Below are positions 47,175 through 55,900 of a stretch of DNA of 64,000 bases, piece by piece. The position numbers and the translations under genes were made by a program. The DNA is from Candidatus Nucleicultrix amoebiphila FS5 (GTDB lineage Bacteria; Pseudomonadota; Alphaproteobacteria; Caedimonadales; Nucleicultricaceae): positions 310,001-374,000 of the forward strand of contig NZ_CP008743.1 in the NCBI RefSeq assembly GCF_002117145.1, read 5' to 3'. The notes under the pieces are model-generated. The model searched no databases. It saw only the letters and a list, made by a program, of their open reading frames with translations, and had not been told where the DNA came from. Within the stretch, counting starts at the first letter, position 1; every line of letters begins with the position of its first letter.

Positions 47175-47747
47175 TACTCCGACAATATGCTCTTGAGAGA
47201 TGGATGCAGCCTGATGGCTTGTTGTTGAACTAACCAAGAATGGCCATTGACCAAGCCCTTCAAGTTCTTCATGCATTGGAGGCTTTGTAACGGTCAAATA
47301 AACCTCAATAGCTTTCTCTTGAGCAAAAGTTTGCAGAGTCTTATAAAATTCTTCATAGAATTTCTTCTTTAAAGCTACAATTTCCTCTTCTTTCACTCCA
47401 AATTTCTTTAAAACGCCAGAAAGAAAACGTATTTTATTGCACTCCCAAATACGTTGATCGCGGGTTAACCCTACTCGTTCGACACAATTTTGAGATAGTG
47501 AAGCAGATGGAGATGATAAAAGACGAGCGCTTCCAATGATCCCAAATGTATCGTCAATGGCTATCAGATATACAGTTTCAGATGTATCGAACTTGTCATC
47601 TTCTGCGGATGTTCGACTAAAGAGATGAGATAATAAGTCTGAATGTTGTAAGCGGTTTTGGGGAGTAACAATATGGAACAATTTGATTTCCTTGTTTTTA
47701 TATTTAAAATATTTGCAATGTGTAAATAAAAATGAACAAAATGTCAA
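47160..47747 (-). CDS. LuxI-like (acyl-homoserine-lactone synthase fold) candidate
   Basis: A 195-residue protein with a GNAT-related layout. The order of motifs resembles autoinducer synthases: D-x-F-D (DKFD, residues 51-54), then YLIAIDDTFGIIGSARLLSS (compare YLI..D...I.G..RLL), then IWECNKIRFL at 100-109 (compare WE-x-x-R-F). The usual W ahead of DxFD is not evident. A TTG start at 47681, giving LFHIVTPQNR after AAGGAAAT, is likely better than the upstream ATG. No luxR-type gene is nearby. It could be another GNAT enzyme. Confidence 0.5.
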   Translation of the reverse strand: MTFCSFLFTHCKYFKYKNKEIKLFHIVTPQNRLQHSDLLSHLFSRTSAEDDKFDTSETVYLIAIDDTFGIIGSARLLSSPSASLSQNCVERVGLTRDQRIWECNKIRFLSGVLKKFGVKEEEIVALKKKFYEEFYKTLQTFAQEKAIEVYLTVTKPPMHEELEGLGQWPFLVSSTTSHQAASISQEHIVGVLPVF

Positions 47748-48223
47748 GTATAAATAATTAAAATACTTTATTATAAGCTAATCTACATGAACGAGATACA
47801 AAGCAACTCCAAATTAAAACTCTTTTATATGAGCTTACGTCTTGAGCAGAAGCTCTTTGCGAAGTTAATAAATCCATAAATAGCCTATAAATTCAAAGGT
47901 CACGAGCGAGCGCTATTGTTAAAGCCCAGGGCGCACGCATTTACAGAACAATATACGTACTAAACTTTGCGTCCTGATTGATCTATAATGTTGAATTTAA
48001 AAATATTTTCCTTTATATAATTCTTTAAATATAGATTTCTCTGATTTGTGTATATGTAAATTTTTTACCTTTTGTCAATTACTTAAATTCATTATTAACA
48101 CTATTTTTTCTCATGATTTACTCTACCCATTCTAATCAAGCTAAAAGATCAAAAACGTATTGTAAAAACTGTAGCGTCATGTTATTTTCCTAAATGTCAA
48201 ATTATTCTAAAATTGGATCTAAA
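47748..48223. other. Intergenic stretch, no gene recognised
   Basis: This strongly AT-rich region of about 475 bases lies between the LuxI-like gene and the secreted acetyltransferase gene. A short GC-richer island at about 47900-47945 stands out and may be the remnant of a foreign or mobile sequence; short frames there are broken on both strands. The promoters of both flanking divergent genes must lie here, but I cannot single one out. Confidence 0.5.
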
Positions 48224-49636
48224 ATGCAAAAATTATTTTTCAGATTTATGTTTATCTTTGTTTTTCTTTGCTCCCATCTTTTTGCCAGCACTGGAACGCC
48301 TTCAATTAATGATTTCTTTGAGATTGAATCAGTACGTCTTATGATGAAACCTTTAGAGGAAAAGCACAAACATGATGCTTGGCGTGTCGAGAATACAGGA
48401 GAAAATGAAAAATTTGTTGTGATGTTCTCTGACGATAATGATGAAGAAGCGCCTGAAGAAAAAAAAATGTCTTTTGTATTTCGAACTCAAGCAAATGTTT
48501 TACGTAAACCTTGGAAAAAATTACAGGATAAAGATTGGGTAGCTTCAATAACGAAAGGACTCACACATAAATTATATCTAGGCGTTTATGAGAGACCAGA
48601 ACAAAACCAAACGACAAGACATAAAAAATTAGTTGGGGTTGTTAATCTTTACGGATTTCCAGATGTTGGTGGATATCTTTGGATGGAGTATATGTTTGAT
48701 ACTTCAAGCCGAGGCAAAGGATACGGTACAGAAGCGATACAAACACTAACTGATTTTTTGAAACAACAAAAACTTATTCCACAAGAAGAAACAGATGAAA
48801 TTATAAACTATCGTGGATTAAAAGCTAAAGTTGATTGGCAGAATAAACCTTCTTTAGCAGTGCTCTACAAGAAGTGCGCTTTTAAAGCTGTTTCATTTCA
48901 TGGTACTTTTATAGAATTAGAATATCCCAGCTTGATCAAAGATGAGCATGACACTCATGACCTACTAAAACCTTTACTCGATAAACATCTCGGACTACCA
49001 TCAAAGGCAGAGAATCCAGCATCTAAGGTGGAAGATCCAGAACCCATTGACTCTCCTAAAAAAGAATTACGTTTAAGAGAAAAACTATCAGCTTCTGAAC
49101 AACCCGCCAAAATCCTTGTGGAAAAGAAAACTCAAGAATCTGTTGGGAGCTCTAAAAGAGTGTTACGCCCGCGAAAAAAGGACGTAAAAGAAGAGAAACT
49201 TTCTGAAATCCCCATAGACAAGGAAAACCTTGAACCTATTGATATTTCAAAAAGAGTGAGTAAACGCCCCAAAAAGGCAACTGTAGACGAGCCTTCTGAA
49301 ATCTCTATTGAAGAACAACTTGTGCGTCTTTCCTTTGCAAATTTATTGGCGCAAGATACACAAGCTTTGACAGACTCATTTGCTTACGAAGATTATGATT
49401 TTGTTATGGAAACTCTTACAAAATTTTCTGATTTATATGAGACAATTACGAAGACTCACCAGCAAATTCTCCACACATTACTCTCAAAACACTTTAAGAA
49501 AGAATACATTGGATTTGTAAGCGATGGCACTGAAGACGGTGTGCGCTTTGCTGCGAGAAAACGTAATTATCAAGCCGTCATTAGAAAACTAAACCCTAAA
49601 TCTCGCGCTAATCAAGTAAGACAAAAAGTTAAATAA
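48224..49636 (+). CDS. Secreted GNAT acetyltransferase with basic 32-residue repeats
   Basis: ATG 48224 gives a clean signal peptide (QKLFFRFMFIFVFLCSHLFA). In the numbering of the longer frame from 48194, residues 45-245 form a GNAT fold with the acetyl-CoA pyrophosphate loop SSRGKGYGTEAI (171-182) and LAVLYKKCAFKA (221-232). Residues 283-297, 315-329 and 347-361 are three similar basic motifs, E-P-I-D-x-S-K-R-x-x-R-x-x-K-K, spaced exactly 32 residues. They resemble nuclear-localisation or nucleic-acid-binding patches. A helical C-terminal domain follows. An exported acetyltransferase suggests a host-directed effector (inference). Confidence 0.75.
   Translation: MQKLFFRFMFIFVFLCSHLFASTGTPSINDFFEIESVRLMMKPLEEKHKHDAWRVENTGENEKFVVMFSDDNDEEAPEEKKMSFVFRTQANVLRKPWKKLQDKDWVASITKGLTHKLYLGVYERPEQNQTTRHKKLVGVVNLYGFPDVGGYLWMEYMFDTSSRGKGYGTEAIQTLTDFLKQQKLIPQEETDEIINYRGLKAKVDWQNKPSLAVLYKKCAFKAVSFHGTFIELEYPSLIKDEHDTHDLLKPLLDKHLGLPSKAENPASKVEDPEPIDSPKKELRLREKLSASEQPAKILVEKKTQESVGSSKRVLRPRKKDVKEEKLSEIPIDKENLEPIDISKRVSKRPKKATVDEPSEISIEEQLVRLSFANLLAQDTQALTDSFAYEDYDFVMETLTKFSDLYETITKTHQQILHTLLSKHFKKEYIGFVSDGTEDGVRFAARKRNYQAVIRKLNPKSRANQVRQKVK
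49040..49327 (+). repeat. Three degenerate 96-bp coding repeats
   Basis: These encode three 32-residue units in the secreted acetyltransferase, each with a basic block (KKELRLREK, KRVLRPRKK, KRVSKRPKK) followed by an acidic spacer (KILVEKK, EIPIDKE, EISIEEQ). Period is exact at protein level while sequence has diverged, indicating old internal duplication. Confidence 0.65.
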
Positions 49637-49663
49637 GTTGAACTGTAAGGTAATTTTTCTGTC

Positions 49664-49694
49664 GTAAGGTAAGAAGAACTTACCTTACATTTTC
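49664..49694 (+). terminator. Rho-independent terminator
   Basis: A perfect 10-bp stem gtaaggtaag / cttaccttac with a five-base loop is followed by attttctt. It ends transcription of the secreted acetyltransferase gene and overlaps the last codons and stop of the convergent GNAT gene. Confidence 0.8.
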
Positions 49695-50477
49695 TTGGGA
49701 AATCTTATATCGATAGAGGGCAAAATCACACTCGTGAAGAAATCCACTCTTTTGGAAAATTTTCTTGGAAGATGGAAGACATTGGGCCACTACTTTTTTA
49801 CATCCCTGAGCTTGTGCTACTTGCAAACGTTTTTCCAACATCAAGGTTGCTAAACCTTTTTTACGATAGTCAGGTAATACTGCTCCCCAATAGCATCCAG
49901 CAATATCGTCTTGCATATAAAGAGCAGAACTTCCCACACAATGCCCATTCATCTCACTTACAAATAGCCTAACAATTTCCGGTTTATCTAAATTCAGATG
50001 AAAGCCTTGAAAAAATGACAGTGTATTTTCCAAAGACTTATTCCATACGGTTGCGTGTACGGTGCACCAGTGAACAAAGTCTTCAGTAGACCTTACCTCT
50101 TTAATTCTTATGTCATCAGACGGCTGCGTAACATTAACAAAATTATCAAGATTAAACGAAAGTCCTATTAGTTCATTCGCTTTTTCTAAACCAAAAGCCT
50201 GCAGCGTCATCTCTAGCTGTGGCGTTAAAGGCGTACTAAACCACGTGAAGGAACATTTTTTCTGCTTAAAAGTCTCTATAAAATATTGAAACTCTGTTTT
50301 GTCCTCCCCCACTCCTAAAATATAGTTTCCACCTTTTGGTCCTTCCCTCGAAGATATAGCAATAAAATTCCCTTTTTCTTGAAATTCAAGCTGATGACTA
50401 GAGGTCGCTATGTAGCGAAAATGATCCACCAAATGACGTCCATTTTCTATGTTAGGATCTTTGATCATACGCTGCAC
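49680..50477 (-). CDS. Cytoplasmic GNAT-family acetyltransferase
   Basis: A 265-residue protein with a C-terminal GNAT domain: CVGSSALYMQDDIAGCYWGA, then the acetyl-CoA loop LPDYRKKGLATLMLEKRL and AQCLPSSKKIFQKSGF. The N-terminal half is a degenerate second domain, as in other two-domain GNATs. The frame starts at GTG 50477 with GGGAA close upstream; ATG 50468 is the alternative. Substrate unknown. No signal peptide, unlike the convergent neighbour. Confidence 0.82.
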   Translation of the reverse strand: MQRMIKDPNIENGRHLVDHFRYIATSSHQLEFQEKGNFIAISSREGPKGGNYILGVGEDKTEFQYFIETFKQKKCSFTWFSTPLTPQLEMTLQAFGLEKANELIGLSFNLDNFVNVTQPSDDIRIKEVRSTEDFVHWCTVHATVWNKSLENTLSFFQGFHLNLDKPEIVRLFVSEMNGHCVGSSALYMQDDIAGCYWGAVLPDYRKKGLATLMLEKRLQVAQAQGCKKVVAQCLPSSKKIFQKSGFLHECDFALYRYKISQENVR

Positions 50478-50720
50478 GTAATTCCCAAGTTTTCAAAAGG
50501 ATTTCTCCATCATCAAATATTCAAAATTTTATACTTTTAGTTCATTAATTGTTACTATACAGCCAACGTTTTGGAAAACCTTTTTTAATACTTTTTTGAT
50601 ATTCTAATAATTAGGACATGGAATCATGATGAAGCCGTTAGTGACAAAGTCTTTCTATGAACATCTTCCATTTGCAACAAATCGGAAATATCTTTTTTTT
50701 AACCTATTGGGGAGGATACG

Positions 50721-51143
50721 ATGGGATCAAAGCTTTTGGTCGTTGCTGACAGTACTAAAGCCCAGTTTTATCAAGTTATGGGGCATAAAATAAAAACACT
50801 TCTCGGTGATTATGATGCTGACACATTTAATATTGGTCACGAAAGAGCAGAGAAAAAAAGTAGTTTTAATAATAAAACTGGGGTAGCAGGTCATTCCTTT
50901 GAACCCCATACAACACCAAAAGAAGCTGATAGAAGCGAGTTTTCTAAAAAATTGTCGGAACTGATTTATCATACCAAACAAAACGGTGAATACGCAGAGC
51001 TTATGCTGATCGCTGAGCCTAAGATGTTAGGAGCCATTCGCAAAAATTTAGATGGTAAACTTGGTCATTGCATTTCAAAAGAGATTCCCAAAGATATGGC
51101 TGGAGCTGACCCTAAGATTCTTGAAACTCTATTGTTTGAATAA
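50721..51143 (+). CDS. Host attachment family protein
   Basis: A 140-residue protein of the Host_attach (PF10116-like) family. It begins KLLVVADSTKAQFYQV, matching the family's strand-loop start, and ends ELMLIAEPKMLGAIRKNLDG and ISKEIPKDMAG, which match the conserved LG-x-x-R and E-x-x-K-D motifs. First described as required for attachment of Agrobacterium to hosts; the fold is related to release-factor-like domains and the biochemical role is unclear. The start has a good ribosome binding site (ggggagg). Confidence 0.82.
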   Translation: MGSKLLVVADSTKAQFYQVMGHKIKTLLGDYDADTFNIGHERAEKKSSFNNKTGVAGHSFEPHTTPKEADRSEFSKKLSELIYHTKQNGEYAELMLIAEPKMLGAIRKNLDGKLGHCISKEIPKDMAGADPKILETLLFE

Positions 51144-51171
51144 TCTAACGTGCCTTGATAACAAGATTACG

Positions 51172-51378
51172 ATGTTGATTACAATTGCTACTTTTGAATA
51201 TCTTGGTGAGGCTCAACTTTGGAAGGAACGCCTAGAAGCAGAAGGCATACCTTCTTTTATCTTTGATGAACAGATGAATTCTCTTTATTCCATCGCTATT
51301 GGTGGCATTAAACTCAAAGTTCTTGAAGAACAAGCACAAGAAGCTCTAAAGGTCCTTAAGACGACCAAAACTCTGTAA
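51172..51378 (+). CDS. DUF2007-family small protein
   Basis: A 68-residue protein that reads ITIATFEYLGEAQLWKERLE, AEGIPSFIFDEQMN and IGGIKLKVLEEQAQEALKVL, the typical DUF2007 (GlnB-like fold) layout. Members are small putative signal-transduction or metabolite-sensing proteins. ATG 51172 is 28 bases after the stop of the host-attachment gene, so the two are probably cotranscribed. The longer frame from 51052 is overlap with the previous gene. Confidence 0.8.
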   Translation: MLITIATFEYLGEAQLWKERLEAEGIPSFIFDEQMNSLYSIAIGGIKLKVLEEQAQEALKVLKTTKTL

Positions 51379-51403
51379 TCTTTCCATTCTTTACTGTTTA
51401 GAC

Positions 51404-51811
51404 TTACTCAAATGATTTCGGCGACGGCGTTTCATTCGCTTTTTTTCTGAAATAGGCTCTTTCTCCTATCGTAAAGAATTCTACATTATCAAACATATCT
51501 GTTCTCTTAAATTCTAGTTTTTCATCAGGATCAAATTCACTTTTCCCTGGACGATACTTCATTAAATAGGGGGAAAAGACCTCTTCCTTTGACTTTGAAG
51601 TTGAGCGAAAATCAAGGGTCTGAATGCGGTCAGTCAAACTCTGAATCCAACCGTGAAAGGCTAGTTTATGTTTTTCAAGCATGCCCATAGGAGATGTTTT
51701 CTTTGTTTGTTCGTCTTCAGTTTCTAAATTAGATGCAAAAACATCATGATATGCACCTATAACCATTCCAGCGCTCATAAAAATAAGTGCCATTAGCTTA
51801 CTTTTCTTCAT
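51404..51811 (-). CDS. Small exported protein of unknown function
   Basis: The 135-residue product has a signal peptide (KLMALIFMSAGMVIGAYHDVFA) and a hydrophilic mature part with FDPDEKLEFKRTDMFDN and YFRKKANETPSPKSFE. No family recognised. Its start overlaps by 14 bases the end of the broken exported gene upstream, so the pair was probably a translationally coupled operon. Confidence 0.55.
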   Translation of the reverse strand: MKKSKLMALIFMSAGMVIGAYHDVFASNLETEDEQTKKTSPMGMLEKHKLAFHGWIQSLTDRIQTLDFRSTSKSKEEVFSPYLMKYRPGKSEFDPDEKLEFKRTDMFDNVEFFTIGERAYFRKKANETPSPKSFE

Positions 51812-52071
51812 TTTCCTCTCCTATAATAAATTCTTCCATCCACTCAGGTTTTTCGTTTCTTATTATCTGATTAATCATATCGTAGTTTTTTTCATTCATC
51901 GTAGTCGCATGATTCATATGGTTTTCAACTTGGTCAGAGGGGCCAGCAATATGCACTCCTACAATTGGAGACTCTATCAAAAGAAGATTGATTATTCGAA
52001 GCTTTCAAAAAATGGGGAGAGAAAAGAACGATAAGGTTAACGATTAAAAACAAAGAACTTTTCTTTGACAT
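51798..52071 (-). pseudogene. Frameshifted small exported protein
   Basis: ATG 52071 opens a frame with a clear signal peptide (KKSSLFLIVNLIVLFSPHF then LKASNNQSS) that soon hits a stop. The next frame carries a coherent protein, LIESPIVGVHIAGPSDQVEN through EEFIIGEENEEK, ending at 51798. Removing one T from the run of four T near 51980 joins them into about 90 residues. This is either a real inactivating indel or a sequencing error in a homopolymer. It lies upstream of and overlaps the 135-residue exported protein. Confidence 0.6.
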
Positions 52072-52225
52072 TATGTAAAGCCTCACTATAAATATGGAAA
52101 TGTATTTTTATTGTTACGATATTCATATCAACAAATGAGAGTTCTGTCAAATTTTTTGGCAATTAATTTGCCTTGAGATCACAAAAGTCCCTTAATATTA
52201 AGGCTTTTGAGAAGGCAAAGATGAA

Positions 52226-52690
52226 TTATCCCTTATTACGAAGCATGCGTCCTTGGTCGCGCTTCCAATCTTTTTCTTTTTCTGCCTGGCGTTTATCAGT
52301 TTTGCGCTTACCCTGTGCCAGACCAATCAAAACTTTTACAATTCCACGATGATTAAAATACATCTGGAGCGGAACGAGGGTAATCCCTTTACGTTTAATG
52401 GCTCCGAGTAGTTTATTCATTTCACGTTTCTTTAAAAGCAATTTCCGCAATCGCTTTGGTTCGTGATTCGTGTACCCACCCGAGGAATATTCAGGGATAT
52501 GAGAATTGATCAAATAAAGCTCTCCGTTTTTTTCACCAGCATAAGCTTCCTTTATACTCCCCTGACCTTGTCGCAATGTTTTAACTTCAGTGCCATAAAG
52601 GATAATACCCGCCTCAACCGTTTCTTGAATAATATATTCATGACGGGCTCGACGATTATCAGAAATCACTTTATAAGAGGAATTATCCAT
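52226..52690 (-). CDS. smpB: SsrA-binding protein SmpB
   Basis: A 154-residue tmRNA-binding protein for rescue of stalled ribosomes. Visible marks are NRRARHEYIIQETVEAGIIL, GTEVKTLRQGQGSIKEAY, the central HIPEYSSGGYTNHEPKRLRK, and LVPLQMYFNHRGIVKVLIGLA with a basic C-terminal tail (KRKTDKRQAEKEKDWKRDQG). The length is normal. No tmRNA gene is seen in the window. Confidence 0.97.
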   Translation of the reverse strand: MDNSSYKVISDNRRARHEYIIQETVEAGIILYGTEVKTLRQGQGSIKEAYAGEKNGELYLINSHIPEYSSGGYTNHEPKRLRKLLLKKREMNKLLGAIKRKGITLVPLQMYFNHRGIVKVLIGLAQGKRKTDKRQAEKEKDWKRDQGRMLRNKG

Positions 52691-52787
52691 CTTTTTTCCA
52701 ATATGGTTTTACGCTACTCATAGTAATGAGGCTGCATCTGAGGCAAGATACTCTCAAAGGAACTAAAACAGCAAGAGGGATCAAATT

Positions 52788-54695
52788 TTGAAAGTAAAAA
52801 ATATTAGAATGTTGCTTTGTATCACTCTTAGCATGTGTGCTTTGAAATACGCTCTATATACTGAGGTATCAGCAAATACAACTTGCATAGAAGCCGTAAA
52901 AAATCCACTCAATTCACGCTGGCGAGAAGACGAAACCTTTAAGCAACAATGTCCTACAGCTCTTAAAGTGATCACCTGGCTCAGATTAAGAGAAGGAAAA
53001 AATTTCTCAACTTATGATGAATATCTAAATTTTCTCGACACAAACCCTGATTGGCCGTGGGAATTTAAATTAAGAAAAAATGCTGAAGCACTTATTTCAA
53101 ACGATTTTTCAATTACAAAACTTAAGAAGCTTTTTTCAAAAGCACCTCCAAAAACCTATAGGGGAGCAACGACTTATATTAATGCACTTTTAAAAACTGG
53201 AGAAAGACAAGAAGCCAAGAGACAAATACATCTGGCTTGGACGAGCTTGGAACTTACAGAAGCAGAACAAGATCAATTTGTAAAACAATTTAAAACTTTT
53301 CTGACACCGTATGATCACGAAGGTAGACTGCGTTTTCTTTTAAAAAATGATGACACAAAAAATGCACGTGCCCTCCTCGCTTATGTTCCTCAATCTTTAA
53401 AAAATCGTTATACCGTAAGGATTAATTTAATTGATAGCAAAGGAACCTCGCCTATAAACTTTAAACTTTTACAACAGGACCATGATCTTCTCTACAACTA
53501 CGTCAAGGTTCTGAGAAAAAAGTATGATCCTCAAGCTGAACAAATCGTTCTAAAAAATACACGCAATATTAAGACTGACCTAGAGAGTTGGTGGAAAGAA
53601 CGACATATTCTTGCCCGGAGAGCCATGGAGAAACAAGACTATAATCTTGCCTATAAACTCGTCGAAAATCATGGCTTAAAAAACGGAGAAAGCTTTTCAG
53701 ATGCAGAGTTCTTTTTAGGATGGGTTGGACTACGTTTTCTAAAAAATCCTGAAAAAGGTCTCTCACACTTCCATCATATGTTTCAAAATGTACGCAGCCC
53801 AATCTTGAAAGCAAAGGCGTCCTATTGGATTGCTCTTTCCTATGAAACAAAAGGACAAAACCAAGAAGCTCACACTTGGTATCATAAAGCCGCAAAACAT
53901 CCGACTGCATTTTACGGACAAATGGCTGCTTTAAAATTAGGAAAAAAACACAAAATACCCGAATTGAAACCTGTTCCCATTTATCAACATCATCGGGATA
54001 AATTTGAACAAAAGGATTTAGTGAAAGTTGCTCGTCTTCTTGTGCAAGCGGGACAAGGAAATGAAGCCTTATCATTTCTTTCTCTCCTAGCCAAGCGAGC
54101 CTCTGATAATGCTGAAAGATATTTATCACTTCGTCTCGCTCATGATATTTCTCAACACTATGTCCTTGAGCTTGTGAGAGAAATCACGCCCCACGTCGAA
54201 CTTCCCTATGTAGAAGCTTACCCTACTCTAAAACAATCTTATGAATTCTCTGGTATTGAGCCTTCTTTTGTACATGCTATTATAAGAAAAGAGAGCGGTT
54301 TTAACCCAAGTCTCATAAGTCCAAAAAATGCACAAGGATTAATGCAGCTTGTTCCTGGCACTGCTAAGTCTATGGCCAAACGCTTAGGATTATCATTTGA
54401 TGAAAAACGTCTCTTAAGCGATCCATCCTTTAATGTCAAATTAGGATCATATTATTTAAAGTATTTAATGGATACCTATAAGGGTTCTGCAATCCTAGCA
54501 ATTGCAGCTTATAACGCAGGACCAAAACCTGTTAATGAATGGATCAGTCAATACGGTGATCCAAGAGATCGTCGTATGGATTGGATTGATTGGATTGAAT
54601 CTATCCCTTATGGAGAAACCAGAAATTACCTTTACCGTGTCTTAGAAGCTTGGAACGTGTATCGCATGAGATTGCAAAGACAAAAATCTCATTAA
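52788..54695 (+). CDS. slt: Soluble lytic murein transglycosylase, Slt70 type
   Basis: A 635-residue periplasmic enzyme with a signal peptide, a long superhelical (TPR-like) N-terminal ring domain and a C-terminal SLT domain. The catalytic Glu502 is in IIRKESGFNPSLISPKNAQG, followed by GLMQLVPGTAKSMAKRLG and AILAIAAYNAGPKPVNEWI. The start is TTG 52788 with AAGAGGGA upstream; ATG 52809 is the alternative. It converges on tgt, overlapping its end by four bases. Confidence 0.93.
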   Translation: MKVKNIRMLLCITLSMCALKYALYTEVSANTTCIEAVKNPLNSRWREDETFKQQCPTALKVITWLRLREGKNFSTYDEYLNFLDTNPDWPWEFKLRKNAEALISNDFSITKLKKLFSKAPPKTYRGATTYINALLKTGERQEAKRQIHLAWTSLELTEAEQDQFVKQFKTFLTPYDHEGRLRFLLKNDDTKNARALLAYVPQSLKNRYTVRINLIDSKGTSPINFKLLQQDHDLLYNYVKVLRKKYDPQAEQIVLKNTRNIKTDLESWWKERHILARRAMEKQDYNLAYKLVENHGLKNGESFSDAEFFLGWVGLRFLKNPEKGLSHFHHMFQNVRSPILKAKASYWIALSYETKGQNQEAHTWYHKAAKHPTAFYGQMAALKLGKKHKIPELKPVPIYQHHRDKFEQKDLVKVARLLVQAGQGNEALSFLSLLAKRASDNAERYLSLRLAHDISQHYVLELVREITPHVELPYVEAYPTLKQSYEFSGIEPSFVHAIIRKESGFNPSLISPKNAQGLMQLVPGTAKSMAKRLGLSFDEKRLLSDPSFNVKLGSYYLKYLMDTYKGSAILAIAAYNAGPKPVNEWISQYGDPRDRRMDWIDWIESIPYGETRNYLYRVLEAWNVYRMRLQRQKSH

Positions 54696-55900
54696 ACTTG
54701 CATCCAGTTCTTTTGCTCTTCCTCTAGCCGGTTTTCGATAATGGCTGTTCGAATAGCCCGCATAAGACGATTCATAAAAGTCACATTATGAATGGTTAAA
54801 GCTTGATATACTAATAATTCTTGAGCTTTAATCAAGTGATGCAGATAAGCTCGGGAAAACGTTTTACATGTTGAACAGGGACAACTTTCATCTATGGGCA
54901 AATCATCGTCCTTAAAGCGACTTCCTTTCAACGAGATGTGTTCTCCACCTGAGCCATCATTTTTAAGCCAAAAATCAGGCCTCACAAGAGCACCTCCATG
55001 ACGCGCAAGACGCGTAGGATGGACACAGTCAAATGTATCAATTCCCTCTCGAACTCCATTAAAAATATCAGAGATTCCTCCAATACCAAGTAAATGAACG
55101 GGACGTTGGGGAGATATCTCATTCATCACGGAGTTTACTACTTCAGCCATTTGCTCTTTTGTAGCTCCTAAAGAACCACCGACTGCAATACCAAAAAAGG
55201 GATGACTATTGACAAAAGCTGCAGCAATCTTACGAAGATCTGGATAGACTCCCCCTTGAACAATACCGTAAATCGCTTGCTGTCCTGAATTCGTTCTTTT
55301 AAATTCTTCCAAGCTGCGTAATCCCCATCGATGAGTCAAATGCATGGATTTTTCAGTGTAAGATTTATCTACATGAAATGGGGTACACTCATCTAAAACT
55401 ACGATCAGATCCGCGCCTAATTGACGCTGAATTTCTATGGAAGATTCTGGCGTTAATGTGTGAAGAGCACCATCCAAATAGGACTTAAAAACAGCGCCTT
55501 CTTCGGAAATTTTCAACAACGTCTTTTGACGATGCGTCAGGCGTTTACCTTTGATTTCATTGGCTACGGAACCGTGTCCAAGACTGAATATCTGAAAACC
55601 ACCAGAATCAGTTAGCATGGGGCCATCCCACCCCATAAATCGATGGAGTCCGCCTCTTCTTTCTACGCGTTTGCCTCCTGGCTGCAACATCAAATGGTAT
55701 GTATTGGACAGAATGATCTCAGTCCCTGCTTCTTTCATTTGGGCGGGGGTTAGCCCTTTAATCGCAGCTTTTGTAGCACAAAAAATGAAATTAGGTGTCG
55801 TGACTGCCCCATGGGGAGTAACAAGTGTCGCCACTTTTGCCTTTGAGAATTTATCTTGATATTGAGTTTGAAATGAGAAACGAGGATAAAGAGAATTCAT
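54692..55900 (-). CDS. tgt: tRNA-guanine transglycosylase
   Basis: This enzyme exchanges guanine 34 of tRNAs with a queuine or preQ1 base. The barrel shows LSNTYHLMLQPGG, the first Asp in PMLTDSGGFQIFSLG, the second active-site Asp region DLIVVLDECTPF, and VGGSLG. Zinc ligands are CPCSTCKTFSRAYLHHL. ATG 55900 is the start: it overlaps the transporter stop as ATGA, while the longer frame to 55936 lies inside the transporter gene. It is coupled to yhhQ. Confidence 0.95.
   Translation of the reverse strand: MNSLYPRFSFQTQYQDKFSKAKVATLVTPHGAVTTPNFIFCATKAAIKGLTPAQMKEAGTEIILSNTYHLMLQPGGKRVERRGGLHRFMGWDGPMLTDSGGFQIFSLGHGSVANEIKGKRLTHRQKTLLKISEEGAVFKSYLDGALHTLTPESSIEIQRQLGADLIVVLDECTPFHVDKSYTEKSMHLTHRWGLRSLEEFKRTNSGQQAIYGIVQGGVYPDLRKIAAAFVNSHPFFGIAVGGSLGATKEQMAEVVNSVMNEISPQRPVHLLGIGGISDIFNGVREGIDTFDCVHPTRLARHGGALVRPDFWLKNDGSGGEHISLKGSRFKDDDLPIDESCPCSTCKTFSRAYLHHLIKAQELLVYQALTIHNVTFMNRLMRAIRTAIIENRLEEEQKNWMQV

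Noticed and set aside
47890-47950. GC-richer patch as a small RNA or gene remnant
   Set aside because: Short frames are broken on both strands and I see no promoter-terminator pair, so it is only noted as possible remnant sequence.
50632-50831. Frame starting MMKPLVTKSFYEHL upstream of the host-attachment gene
   Set aside because: It runs into the host-attachment gene in another frame and ends there; it looks like chance reading through the leader.
53569-54129. 186-residue minus-strand frame inside slt
   Set aside because: It is antisense to a strongly conserved transglycosylase; no family match and no start signals.
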